Shown here one piece after another: positions 22,262-31,173 of a stretch of DNA of 64,000 nt. Numbering within the stretch: position 1 is the stretch's first letter; each line of letters opens with the position of its first letter. The stretch is from Diabrotica undecimpunctata. Taxonomy: Eukaryota; Arthropoda; Insecta; Coleoptera; Chrysomelidae. The position numbers and the translations under genes were made by a program. The stretch is taken from contig NC_092807.1 in the NCBI RefSeq assembly GCF_040954645.1, positions 50,352,991-50,416,990 on the forward strand, in the 5' to 3' direction. The notes beneath the pieces are model-generated. The model had not been told where the DNA came from. It saw nothing but the letters and a program-made list of their open reading frames with translations, and searched no databases.

Positions 22262-22935
22262 GAAATAATTTTCCCTGCTGATTATGAGCGACGGATAGTG
22301 TTTTGTGAGGACATGATGGATGACGCACTAATCGTGACGAAGATTTCATGAAAAAAATCTTGTTTACAGACGAATCTTTTTTTCTTTAACTGGCTATCAC
22401 AATCCGTCTGTTACCGTAGGGCCCTCTACAGAAAATATGCACATGTGTTCCTTACAAAACACAATACCGTCAAAAAGTCAACGTCTGGGCTGGTATATTA
22501 GGTGACAACGTAATTGGCCCTTTTTTAATTGTAGGCACTTTGTATCATCGTAAATACCTAGATCTCTTAAAAAATCACGTAATTCTAGCAGTTCGAGCAT
22601 TGCCTATTATTATGGATGAAATTTGGTTGCCGCAAGCTGGCTGTCCAGCTCACAATGCACGGGAGGTGTTAGATGTTTTAAACATTACGTTTCCAGAGAC
22701 AGATATTAGTACAAAAGGTACCATAAAAATGCCACCTCGCTCTTCCGATCTTGCACCTTTGGAATTTTTCGTATGGGGTTATGTGAAGCTACAAATTTAC
22801 CGGCATGAGGATGAACGTACCGGAAATTTAGACGAATTACGTTAAAAAATCATTCAGCTTTTAAAGCATAACACCACAAAGGTTGCAGCCACAGAAGGCT
22901 GATGTTGTCTTAATGCCTTATGGTCAGATATTTTT
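22262..22935 (+). pseudogene. Tc1/mariner-like (DD34E-type) transposase pseudogene
   Basis: Plus-strand pieces: DYERRIVFCEDMMDD near 22280, the SCLQTNLFF region where a FTDES catalytic block is decayed (near 22360), KVNVWAGILGDNVIGP at about 22465-22520, LYHRKYLDLLKNHVI at 22540, DEIWLPQAGCPAHNAREVLD at about 22610-22670 (the second catalytic D, from QDGAPAH, replaced), and PPRSSDLAPLEFFVWGYVK at about 22730-22790 (the W-P-xRSPDLTPLDFFLWG block, with the final acidic residue at L-E). Several stops lie upstream. From memory this is the insect group with the DUF4817 helix-turn-helix. Terminal repeats were not found. Confidence 0.8.
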
Positions 22936-22941
22936 CCATAC

Positions 22942-22944
<3 letters not shown>

Positions 22945-22992
<48 letters not shown>
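22945..22992. repeat. (TA)n microsatellite
   Basis: 24 TA units; about 260 bp of unrecognised sequence separates it from the PLE pair starting at 23259, which itself abuts a short TA run (23245-23257). Confidence 0.97.
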
Positions 22993-22994
<2 letters not shown>

Positions 22995-23782
22995 GTCATG
23001 GACTAAATAACTAAATAACGCGGGAAAGCGATGACGAACAGTTCAAGACAGGAAGAAAAAAATTGGGTTAAGTAAAGGGCAGCAAAATTCCTAATTTTGT
23101 TCATTTCGAAACTATTAAGCAACTAGTGATAAATCTTTGTAAGTATATGGGTGTCTTTAATCCAACCCTGTACCTAATCATGGATACGAGAAATTAGTCT
23201 TGGCAGGCCACCCGTTAATATATATTCAATACTTGCACTATAACATATATATATATACAAACAACACAGTTTATTAGGGTTGCAGTCAGAAAATTGGCCG
23301 GGATGTTAATGAAACACTCTTATGACTTTTCGTCTAGCTTTCGGAATCGTTTTGTTCCTTTTTCAAGACACTATAATAAGAAAAAAGTGTAAATATTTAT
23401 AAAATATCACAAATCTTCAGTGCAACTTACTAGTCGTTGAGATTATTTACAAAAGCATAGACACTCAACATTAATATCAACACACATAAAATATAAAATA
23501 GTGGACAAAATACATTTAAAATTCTTTAAAATTTAGGTACAAGTAGTAAAAATTTTGTTGTCATCTTTTACTAGTGTGTTTTAACTCTGGCACATAGAGA
23601 ACAAAAAGAAAAAATCCTATGATTAAAAAGTAATTAGGTGTATTTAATATCATGTTTCTTTTTAAGAAATACTAGAGGCCCATCTTAGGTGATTTTAATT
23701 TTTAAACCTGTCTTAATGGTATGCAACATGTTATGCATATAACTGTAATTTGTGTGGGTATGGGTACAGGTAGATATTAATT

Positions 23783-23986
23783 TTATTTTGGATGTTTTTC
23801 CAGTAAGTAACAATAAATGTTGCTCAGTTTATCTATGTCTGACTTTTTATTGATGCAAGATGTACTTGATTTTATGGAACACATTTCCAAGAAACCACGT
23901 TTTGAATGGTTCTTTTCCTTTGCCAAAATACAGGAATCCTCGAAATTAAATTCATGTTTCAACGTTAATGCATGTTCTGTCAACAT
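23783..23986 (-). pseudogene. Penelope-like protein C-terminus
   Basis: A 67-residue open frame on the minus strand. It contains TEHALTLKHEFNFED, ILAKEKNHSKRGFLEM and NKKSDIDKLSNIYCYLLEKH, matching the conserved tail of PLE proteins (…HxxxxxHxxxWxxxxILxxExxxxxRxxLExxxIxxxxxxxNxxxDxxxLSxxY…). Its reverse-complement partner lies in the right arm. The GIY-YIG core and reverse transcriptase are absent in both arms. Confidence 0.7.
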
Positions 23987-23990
23987 GAAT

Positions 23991-24000
23991 TTAATTATTA
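23991..24000. repeat. Target-site duplication, left (10 bp)
   Basis: TTAATTATTA, repeated at 24926-24935, brackets the tandem hammerhead array. Removing the array rejoins the two PLE arms through a short loop. Confidence 0.7.
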
Positions 24001-24032
24001 GAGACAGAGAAGAATTGTTTCACGTTCAGAGC

Positions 24033-24095
24033 GCTTGCGAAAGCCGTTCTGATGATGCCTATTGGGCTGAAATACGTATAAACGGATGCGCAAGC
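24033..24095 (+). ncRNA. Type I hammerhead ribozyme, unit 1
   Basis: Outer stem I 24033-24039 (GCTTGCG) pairs with 24089-24095 (CGCAAGC); internal loop AAAG/ATG; inner stem I 24044-24048 (CCGTT) pairs with 24081-24085 (AACGG); core CTGATGA 24049-24055; stem II 24056-24068 (GCC, loop, GGC inside a U-U closing mismatch); GAAA 24069-24072; self-complementary TACGTA 24073-24078; T and A at 24079-24080 give an AUA cleavage triplet. Three stem II pairs and 12 stem I pairs are perfect. Confidence 0.87.
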
Positions 24096-24430
24096 TCCCT
24101 ATACGTGAAATAAAATCTTAACTGTCTTTTCCTTGTTATTTCGATATACTCTGTACGAGTACTAGAAACCAATTCGCTAAGAATTTTGCTTAGTTGAAAA
24201 GATATGTTGTGGAATGCAAGTTTTAGATTCCCCATGTCTCTCTTAACACCTTTATCAACGTCTGTTTTTGCCTTGCAATTCTTAGAAGGCACAGATTAAA
24301 GCGGAATTCTTGAATTTGGTTTCGAAAATTAGTCTACGATTTTATTATCAGATGTCGCTACATTGCGTCTATACGAAGCCATGTTATAGTTGCTTCCTAA
24401 GACAGAGAAGAATTGTTTCACGTTCAGAGC

Positions 24431-24493
24431 GCTTGCGAAAGCCGTTCTGATGATGCCTATTGGGCTGAAATACGTATAAACGGATGCGCAAGC
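24431..24493 (+). ncRNA. Type I hammerhead ribozyme, unit 2
   Basis: Same 63-nt ribozyme as unit 1, offset by 398 bp; all core residues and stems are preserved. Confidence 0.87.
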
Positions 24494-24828
24494 TCCCTAT
24501 ACGTTAAATAAAATCTTGACTGTCTTTTCCTTGTTATTTCGATATACTCTGTACGAGTACTAGAAACCAATTCGCTAAGAATTTTGCTTAGTTGAAAAGA
24601 TATGTTGTGGAATGCAAGTTTTAGATTCCCCATGTCTCTCTTAACACCTTTATCAACGTCTGTTTTTGCCTTGCAATTCTTAGAAGGCACAGATTAAAGC
24701 GGAATTCTTGAATTTGGTTTCGAAAATTAGTCTACGATTTTATTATCAGATGTCGCTACATTGCGTCTATACGAAGCCATGTTATAGTTGCTTCCTAAGA
24801 CAGAGAAGAATTGTTTCACGTTCAGAGC

Positions 24829-24891
24829 GCTTGCGAAAGCCGTTCTGATGATGCCTATTGGGCTGAAATACGTATAAACGGATGCGCAAGC
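24829..24891 (+). ncRNA. Type I hammerhead ribozyme, unit 3
   Basis: Same ribozyme, a further 398 bp downstream; the unit is truncated about 34 bp after the ribozyme. Cleavage at units 1-2 and 2-3 would release a 398-nt monomer. Confidence 0.87.
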
Positions 24892-24925
24892 TCCCTATAC
24901 GTGAAATAAAACTGTCTTTTCCTTG

Positions 24926-24935
24926 TTAATTATTA
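24926..24935. repeat. Target-site duplication, right (10 bp)
   Basis: TTAATTATTA, identical to 23991-24000. Confidence 0.7.
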
Positions 24936-25675
24936 ACGTTGAAACATGAATTTAATTTCGAGGATTCCTGTATTTTGGCAAAGGAAAAGAACCATTCAAA
25001 ACGTGTTTTCTTGGAAATGTGTTCCATAAAATCAAGTACATCTTGCATCAATAAAAAGTCAGACATAGATAAACTGAGCAACATTTATTGTTACTTACTG
25101 GAAAAACATCCAAAATAAAATTAATATCTACCTGTACCCGTACCCACACAAATTACAGTTATATGCATAACATGTTGCATACCATTAAGACAGGTTTAAA
25201 AATTAAAATCACCTAAGATGGGCCTCTAGTATTTCTTAAAAAGAAACATGATATTAAATACACCTAATTACTTTTTAATCATAGGATTTTTTCTTTTTGT
25301 TCTCTATGTGCCAGAGTTAAAACACACTAGTAAAAGATGACAACAAAATTTTTACTACTTGTACCTAAATTTTAAAGAATTTTAAATGTATTTTGTCCAC
25401 TATTTTATATTTTATGTGTGTTGTTATTAATGTTGAGTGTCTATGCTTTTGTAAATAATCTCAACGACTAGTAAGTTGCACTGAAGATTTGTGATATTTT
25501 ATAAATATTTACACTTTTTTCTTATTATAGTGTCTTGAAAAAGGAACAAAACGATTCCGAAAGCTAGACGAAAAGTCATAAGAGTGTTTCATTAACATCC
25601 CGGCCAATTTTCTGAATGCAACCCTAATAAACTGTGTTGTTTGTTTATATTGACAGTCACTAATATCCAGTAATT

Positions 25676-25677
<2 letters not shown>

Positions 25678-25733
<56 letters not shown>
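25678..25733. repeat. (TA)n array, right of the PLE pair
   Basis: 28 TA units directly following the PLE 3' end. Confidence 0.97.
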
Positions 25734-25736
<3 letters not shown>

Positions 25737-26570
25737 TTCTGCACAGAAAATAATTAATTTCTTCTTCTCATATGCTTGTATTATAGACCTCGAAAGGTTC
25801 CTAATTCAACTCTAAATGCACTTTTCTTATGCTTTACGGTCCTTCAACAATTATTTAATTTCTCCTAAACTTTATTTCTTTTTGCTTCCACTTATTTTAT
25901 TCTATTTTCTGAACTTTTCGTTGGCCTGTATTATCTTCTTTTGCCTCGTCTGTTTGTCTTTATGAGTTTCATCCCAACATCAATTTTTCCCTAACATAAC
26001 GTACATAACATAATTATTGATAGTTCTATCGCTTATTATATTCTCAATTTAGTTTTCAGGTGTATTTGTTTTTTGTCTAGAATGGTTTTATTGATCGCAC
26101 AGCTTTCTTTTTACTATTTCTAAATAAATTTTTTCGTCATACGCTATTATGCTTCCTACTTATGAGGTAAGTTACTTTTTTAATTACCTATCCATTAATT
26201 TCTATTGGAATATTGTCATAATTATAACGTTTAGTTGCTTCTATCATTGTTTGACTTTTCTTAGAGCTTCTTCTGTCTATACTGTACTCATTCGTCTTTG
26301 ATTTTGAATTTGCTACTAAGATTAAATTATTTGTCTTCTTTTAGATTGTTCTTTTTAGATTTGTTCTTTTAGATATTTAGATTTAAACTCACGCTTTGAA
26401 AATAAAAGTTAACAGATATATCTTTTTCACATTTTGAGTACTATAAACCGCAAAAACTCAAATTAAACAAATACAAAACAACTATTTCTAAGAAACTAAA
26501 CAAAGACTAAATAAAAAACAAATGTTTGAGATGCGCAAAGTAGAGACATGAATAAACAGAAATAAGTCAA
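25734..26570. other. Non-genic sequence, possibly piggyBac 3' flank
   Basis: No coding signal. The region lies downstream of the minus-strand piggyBac transposase, so its 3' terminal repeat may be near 26400, but I could not identify it. Confidence 0.35.
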
Positions 26571-26579
26571 TCTTCGCTG

Positions 26580-27384
26580 CTATCTTCGGAAATACCATAT
26601 TGTAGGCAGTCGGAGCAAATACACTTTTGCGTGTTCTAAGCATACAAATTTGTGGCATTTTTGACAGATATATCTGGTTGGCCTATTTTTTTGTCTACTA
26701 CAGTAAAAACAACGACCGCGACGATTAGGTTGTGGATTTGGGGCTGAACCAATTCCTTCTTCAATATGGCAAATTTCTTTTATTCTTGACCTAATTGATC
26801 TAGAAATACGTTTATTCAAAAAACGACGTTGCAGATGATCGTTTACTAGTTCCATACCAAAAGCTTCTAGAAAATGTCTTCTAGGCATTTTATCTATCTC
26901 ATTAGATTTATATTTGTTTATTACAAATGAATTAATAGCAGCTACATTCATTGCAGAATAAAAGGCGAGTGGCTCGAGCGCAATTGTAGGCGCCACACAT
27001 TTTATCAACTAGATCTACTCCTCCTTTGGATACATTTTTCTCTAAAAGCAAACATACTTTTTTCTGGTCTCTTAGGATCAGTATATTGAAGTGGAAGCTC
27101 TCTTTTGTTTTTTCTGATAGTGCCTATCATAGTCAGATGACGTTCGTTCAAAAGAAGATCGGGCAAGCGAAGGCTCATAAAAAAATTGTCCATTGTTACA
27201 TTTCTGTGAGAACCAGATATAGGACTGCAGAGGCGAGGAACGAGGGAAATATTGCTCGTATTAACTTTATATGGGCCAGGTGGCTGTTGTCCAATGTACA
27301 CCTTTAGATTTGCGGTATAAAGAAACGGAAGCTTTTCAAGATATGCTTGTTGTTTTTCAAAACTCATATTCAAAAAATCTGTAA
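26580..27384 (-). pseudogene. piggyBac-like transposase, C-terminal half
   Basis: Minus strand. A TTTTTTACAG acceptor ends about 27385. Then: YLEKLPFLYTANLKVYIGQQ; GSHRNVTMDNFFMSLRLPDL, with the D of MDN equivalent to the second catalytic Asp of piggyBac; LTMIGTIRKNKRELPLQYTD; SMFAF, followed by an internal deletion; SKGGVDLVDKM (third catalytic Asp) read in a different frame near 27000; FYSAMNVAAINSFVI; EAFGMELVNDHLQRR. It ends with the Cys-rich GRCFYCSRQKNRPTRYICQK…CLEH zinc-binding domain. At least two frameshifts and the deletion make it non-functional. The N-terminal half is missing, and the 5315-7330 fragment is a separate copy. Confidence 0.9.
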
Positions 27385-27421
27385 AAAATAAGTTTATATC
27401 AATCAAATATACAGAAAACAT

Positions 27422-27689
27422 AATTAGTAGATCACTCCCAATTATAAATTACATCAATATTTTAAAACTGAATCTAACCTGAAGATTTGTGACAACTTAC
27501 GTGTGGACTCACGTTTCGCAATTCAATATTGTACCAGAACCAAATGTACTAGACAACTCTCACAACTGTACTGAATAGAGTATCCCTTCGCTTGAAGCTA
27601 GCGAGCACGCCACGACCGAAATCATAATGATTAGTCAGAAATTGACAAATAATGCGACAAGCGGATAAAAAAGGTCTCGAATTCATTCT
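27422..27689. other. Non-genic spacer
   Basis: Upstream of the piggyBac exon on the minus strand; it could hold its intron or 5' part, but nothing is recognisable. Confidence 0.35.
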
Positions 27690-28135
27690 TTATAAGACCA
27701 GTTGATAAATCTAAAATAATCCACAATGAATAGTTTTTAGAGCAAATTTTCCTGTAGTGATGATGATGAAGAACTATCCATAAATTTTTTTCAAATCTAC
27801 CAAAAATGTGTTGGAAGTCCTGGTCTCACTAATTAATGATTCTTTTGTAAAAAGTATATTTCCAGAGTGTGTAAAGACAGCCATTATCATTCCTCTTCAT
27901 AAGAGTAGTAAAAAATCGAATGGCTGCAACTATAGACCTACTGTCTTACTACCAGACTATCCAAAATTATTAAGAGACCTATAAAAGCCCGACTTCTGTC
28001 CTTTCTCATGGAAAACAACATTGCTGCCATTACTGCCACTGTTTTTATGACTATGCCAAAGTTTTTGATTGTGTAAATCACGACATTTTGATAAAATTAA
28101 ATTTCTACAGAATTCGAGGTAGGTACTTCTTTAAA
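27690..28135 (+). mobile_element. CR1/Jockey-like LINE fragment
   Basis: A diverged and internally deleted copy of the LINE at 50690-52612. Nucleotide similarity is obvious around AGTCCTGGTCTCACTAA, TATTTCCAGAGTG, ATTCCTCTTCATAAG and CGAATG-CTGCAA. The implied protein includes the IFPECxKTAIIIPLHK fingers block and DYAKVFDCVNHDILIKLNFY near 28050-28115. The palm is lost and the 3' side runs into a PLE fragment. Confidence 0.7.
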
Positions 28136-28139
28136 TTGG

Positions 28140-28640
28140 TAGCAATCATAAAAAGCCATGATAGAGTCAAAATAAAAAGCACTTGCACAGTGGTGTATAC
28201 AAACTTAATTGTGGCGACTGCCCAAAAACTTACATCGGTCAAACTGGTAGAACTTTTAACAAACGTATAAGAGAACATAAAAGGGCTTTCAATAATAGAA
28301 AAACAGATTCTACATACGCACTTCACCTTCTAGATCATAATCATTCTTTTAATTTCTTCACATCCTAAATAAAGGCCTTAAGCTATCTTTATTAGAATCT
28401 ATGGAAATTAACAAATTAAAAAATACAGACGATTCTGAATGATCAACTTACAAACAATTCTCCCCTCCTCAACCTATTCAATTAAAGACTACAAAGTGTA
28501 AACACATACCAAAAATGGATCACTTGAGAAAGGCACTCTGCCGAAACAGCTGTAGTGATAAGATATTATAATAAATTTTGTATTTATTTTATGAAGTTTT
28601 GAAAACAAAGTTTTCAGTGTTTTATTGTTATATTCTGTAA
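28140..28640 (+). mobile_element. Penelope-like element GIY-YIG domain and 3' UTR
   Basis: The frame at 28183-28368 encodes SGVYKLNCGDCPKTYIGQTG, then RTFNKRIREHKRAFNNRKTD and YALHLLDHNHSFN, a clear GIY-YIG endonuclease (VYKLxC…YIGQTGR…RxxEH). After frameshifts, LKLSLLESMEINKLKN-like residues follow. The 3' part at 28505-28580 has CTTGAGAAAGGCAC, GCCGAAACAGCTGTAGTGAT and an AT-rich end, the usual PLE tail. This is a different subfamily from the copy at 19530. Confidence 0.85.
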
Positions 28641-29794
28641 ATATTTGTATCATAATTATTTAAACATATTTCTTTGGCGTTACTAAATATTACATCTTCA
28701 AACATTTCTCATTTTTGTCTAGTGTTTTTCCTGTTTGTTTTTGAAATTCTTCTTTAAAAATAATATAAAAAATTAAAATACATACATCTTAAATAAATGA
28801 TGGATACCTTTTTTGTAATTTTTAGTGATATAATATAAATGTACACCTCAAAGTAATTAAATATTTTTTCTAAGACTTTCAGGATATCCAGTATTATAGT
28901 ATCTTACTAGAAAAATAAACAAGTAACGTATGTTTAAAACGCAAAACGTAAAAGTATATACCCTAAGGGCCAGGATGTAGCACGAGGTACAGATTTTACA
29001 CTGTATCTGGTTATTGACACTTGCATAAGACCATATACTAGGAACTAATTTTAACATTATATACACAACGGGACTCGGAACATATGTTTTCACGTGACAA
29101 ACTCAAATTAAACGGCTTCAGTGAAGTAATTTAAACAAAAGATACGTTTTAACATAACATTGGACTGGAAACTTGCTCTCACCGCTTTAACGTTAAAATT
29201 ACTATTTCTTGTGATCTCGAAAGGTTGCCTTGTGGTAATATGCAACTCTTAATACCATTATTACCAACAAACCGTGTCATAGATTTTTATTTCGCCGTAT
29301 TTTTAGAAGTGCCCGAAGCTCTTAACCCCATATAATTTTTTTGAGTATGCTGATAATGTTATCGAATATAATCTGGAATTTGATATTATAGTCCCAGCAA
29401 AATATGACAATTATTAGTTAAAATGATACTACAACATATTAATTTGAGTTTGATAAATAGTTAAATACAATATTAATAATTGACTTGTTCATCATCATCG
29501 TCAATATCATCATTATAATTTCTTCAGTTTCGATGTCCCTAAATTATATTTCTTCTGTTATAGACTTTGCCCGTCTAACTGTCTTTCGCCACGTCTTCCT
29601 GGCTTTCGCATTCTAATCATTTCATAAAATTGACATTCAGTGATTTTTTTCTTTTTGTATACTAAAAATTACATTTGCCGATCATCTTGCATGTAAACAA
29701 ACTGATTTTCGGATATTTCCGTTTTTTTTAAATATTTCTAGCAAATACTAATAAGTATTTACTATAAATTATACATTGTTAAACGTTTCATTTT
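28641..29794. other. Non-genic AT-rich sequence
   Basis: No supported gene or domain. The 78-residue minus frame at 28857 is not recognised. Confidence 0.35.
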
Positions 29795-30446
29795 ATTATT
29801 TTTATTGGGAATAAGCCACAATTTAAGTTTAAAATAATTTTTTTTAACGTTTCGGTTTCCAGTTAGAAAATCGTTCTCAAAATACAAAACATTAACAAAT
29901 TAAACAAATTTTATTTTTTGTTACTTGGTGAAAAATTCTTCTAATAATTTAATTTTATCTGACTCATTCATATTGGCAATTCAGACATATATTATAAATT
30001 TTAAAGTAGACAACTTTAAAACGATATTGCCAATATTGTTGAGTTGCGTTCCTGGGGCGACTTTATTGTAAGATAGTTCATTCAATTACATCCTCAAGAA
30101 ATCAACTTTCTTGAACTCAAACTCTGATTTTACATCTATGTTATTTAAAAACATAAATGATATATCCTCGATGTTATTGACTTATTAATAGTGATATTTT
30201 CTTTTTATTGATTTCCTCCTTTTTTATAGGTAAATAGATCCTACTGCATATTGCCGACGAATTTGCGACGCAATTGCTCTCATTTAGCATAATTAGAGCC
30301 GCGTCTTTTATTTTTGTCTTTTTACCATCAGTTTGTTTTAGGGCTCTGCTTGAATCGTTCCATTAAACCCTATGTTCATTTTTCCATAAGTGTTAACATA
30401 TTTGAGATCTATCAAATTCTCTATTTTTAATATTATTAATTACTTG
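29795..30446 (-). mobile_element. Penelope-like element 3' part (left half of an inverted pair)
   Basis: The minus strand matches the 19530-20900 element from YIKNREFD through WNDSS, KKTKIKDAALIMLNESNCVA and KEEINKKKISLLISQ, then the 3' UTR with GAACGCAACTCAACAATATT and ATTGTGGCTTATTCCCA at its outer end. A few substitutions and frameshifts are present. It abuts a plus-oriented copy at 30447. Confidence 0.82.
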
Positions 30447-30724
30447 GCAGAAGGCAGGAGGATCTGGTTACCCATATTAAAGTAGGAAATCGATAAAAAG
30501 AAAATACCACTATTTTCACCATGATTTACTATGGAATCACTAACAGAAGAATTTTACAGTCATCATTGCATGTGGTTGTCTTTTTAAAGACGAATCACAT
30601 GCTATGATTTTTCTGACGGGTATTCTCAAGTTAATTTCATGTAATTAAATGAATCTTACAATAAAGTCGTCCCAGGAATGCAATTCAGCCATATTGGCAA
30701 TACCATTTTAAAGTCGTCTACTTT
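30447..30724 (+). mobile_element. Penelope-like element 3' part (right half, first segment)
   Basis: It begins inside the last coding residues (RRIWLPILK, then EIDKKKIPL) and runs through the 3' UTR (CACATGCTATGATTTTTCTG, CCATATTGGCAATACC) to AAAGTCGTCTACTTT. There the copy is split by a LINE insertion and continues at 32923. It is the inverted partner of 29795-30446. Confidence 0.8.
30712..30724. repeat. Target-site duplication of the outer LINE (13 bp, left)
   Basis: AGTCGTCTACTTT, repeated exactly at 32923-32935. The uninterrupted PLE copy on the minus strand (29990-30020) has the same sequence running through this point, confirming the pre-insertion structure. Confidence 0.9.
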
Positions 30725-30753
30725 TTTTATTGTGTTTTTTAATGTTCATGCTT

Positions 30754-30767
30754 TTTCCTAAGGCTTC
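30754..30767. repeat. Target-site duplication of the inner LINE (14 bp, left)
   Basis: TTTCCTAAGGCTTC, repeated exactly at 31160-31173. Confidence 0.9.
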
Positions 30768-31159
30768 TTCTTCTTCTCGTGCCACTCCTAGCGGAGATTG
30801 GAAATCATCATGGCCACTGCGACTTTGTTAGCAGCGCGCCTAAAATGTTCAATCGAACTACACCCGAACCATGCACGTAGATTACGAAGCCACGATATTT
30901 TTCTTCTTCCCACACTTCTTTTGCCCTTAATTTTGCCCTGCATGATATTTCTTAAAAGTTCGTACTTTTCACCTCTCACAATGTGCCCCAAGTATTCCAT
31001 CTTTCTAGTTTTTATCTCATTTAGAATTTCGCATCTTTTGTCTAAAGTTTGGAGTACTTGCGTGTTAGTGACGCGGTCCATCCATGATATTCTGAGAATG
31101 CGCCTATAGCACCACATCTCGAAAGCTTCGATGTTTTTTGTGGTCAACTGTTTTAACTA
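30768..31159 (-). mobile_element. GAA-tailed LINE, innermost of the nest
   Basis: A 119-residue open minus-strand frame: IEAFEMWCYRRILRISWMD, RKMEYLGHIVRGEKYELLR, GKRSVGRRKISWLRNLRAWF and the final ANKVAVAMMISNLR, then a GAAGAAGAAG tail. The frame has no internal stop. The copy is 5'-truncated and flanked by an exact 14-bp duplication. Confidence 0.9.
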
Positions 31160-31173
31160 TTTCCTAAGGCTTC
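31160..31173. repeat. Target-site duplication of the inner LINE (14 bp, right)
   Basis: Identical to 30754-30767. Confidence 0.9.

Larger units (their letters stand above)
24001..24925 (+). mobile_element. Retrozyme-like tandem array, 398-bp unit x 2.3
   Basis: Three tandem units start at about 24003, 24401 and 24799, the third cut after about 120 bp. The period is exactly 398 bp, measured between ribozyme positions 24033, 24431 and 24829. The two full units differ at only a few bases. Each unit has one type I hammerhead ribozyme and no sense-strand coding frame. A 10-bp repeat flanks the array. Tandem non-coding units of a few hundred bases with a minimal type I hammerhead are the hallmark of animal retrozymes and hammerhead satellites, which are thought to depend on Penelope-like reverse transcriptase; here the host element is itself a PLE. 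Confidence 0.85.
23259..25677. mobile_element. Penelope-like element, inverted pair with 711-bp arms
   Basis: Arms 23259-23969 (minus orientation) and 24932-25642 (plus orientation) are reverse complements over 711 bp with only a handful of differences that I could spot by eye. The plus copy carries the C-terminus of a Penelope-like protein, readable on the minus strand in the left arm (23783-23986): HALTLKHEFNFEDSCILAKE, KRGFLEMCSIKSS, INKKSDIDKLSNIYCYLLEK. This is the post-GIY-YIG region. The right arm extends 35 bp further (GACAGTCACTAATATCCAG) into (TA)n, and the left arm also abuts TA. The 3' ends face outward. A retrozyme-like array is nested near the centre. Confidence 0.82.

Noticed and set aside
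24059..24690. 77-codon open frames on the minus strand in both retrozyme units (24059-24292 and 24457-24690)
   Set aside because: They are identical only because the units are near-identical copies. They run antisense to the ribozyme, overlap its core, resemble no protein, and the related copy at 6577-7035 does not keep the frame.
23245..25733. Assigning the PLE pair's target duplication to TA repeats
   Set aside because: Within (TA)n any length of duplication would match, so the target site cannot be determined there.
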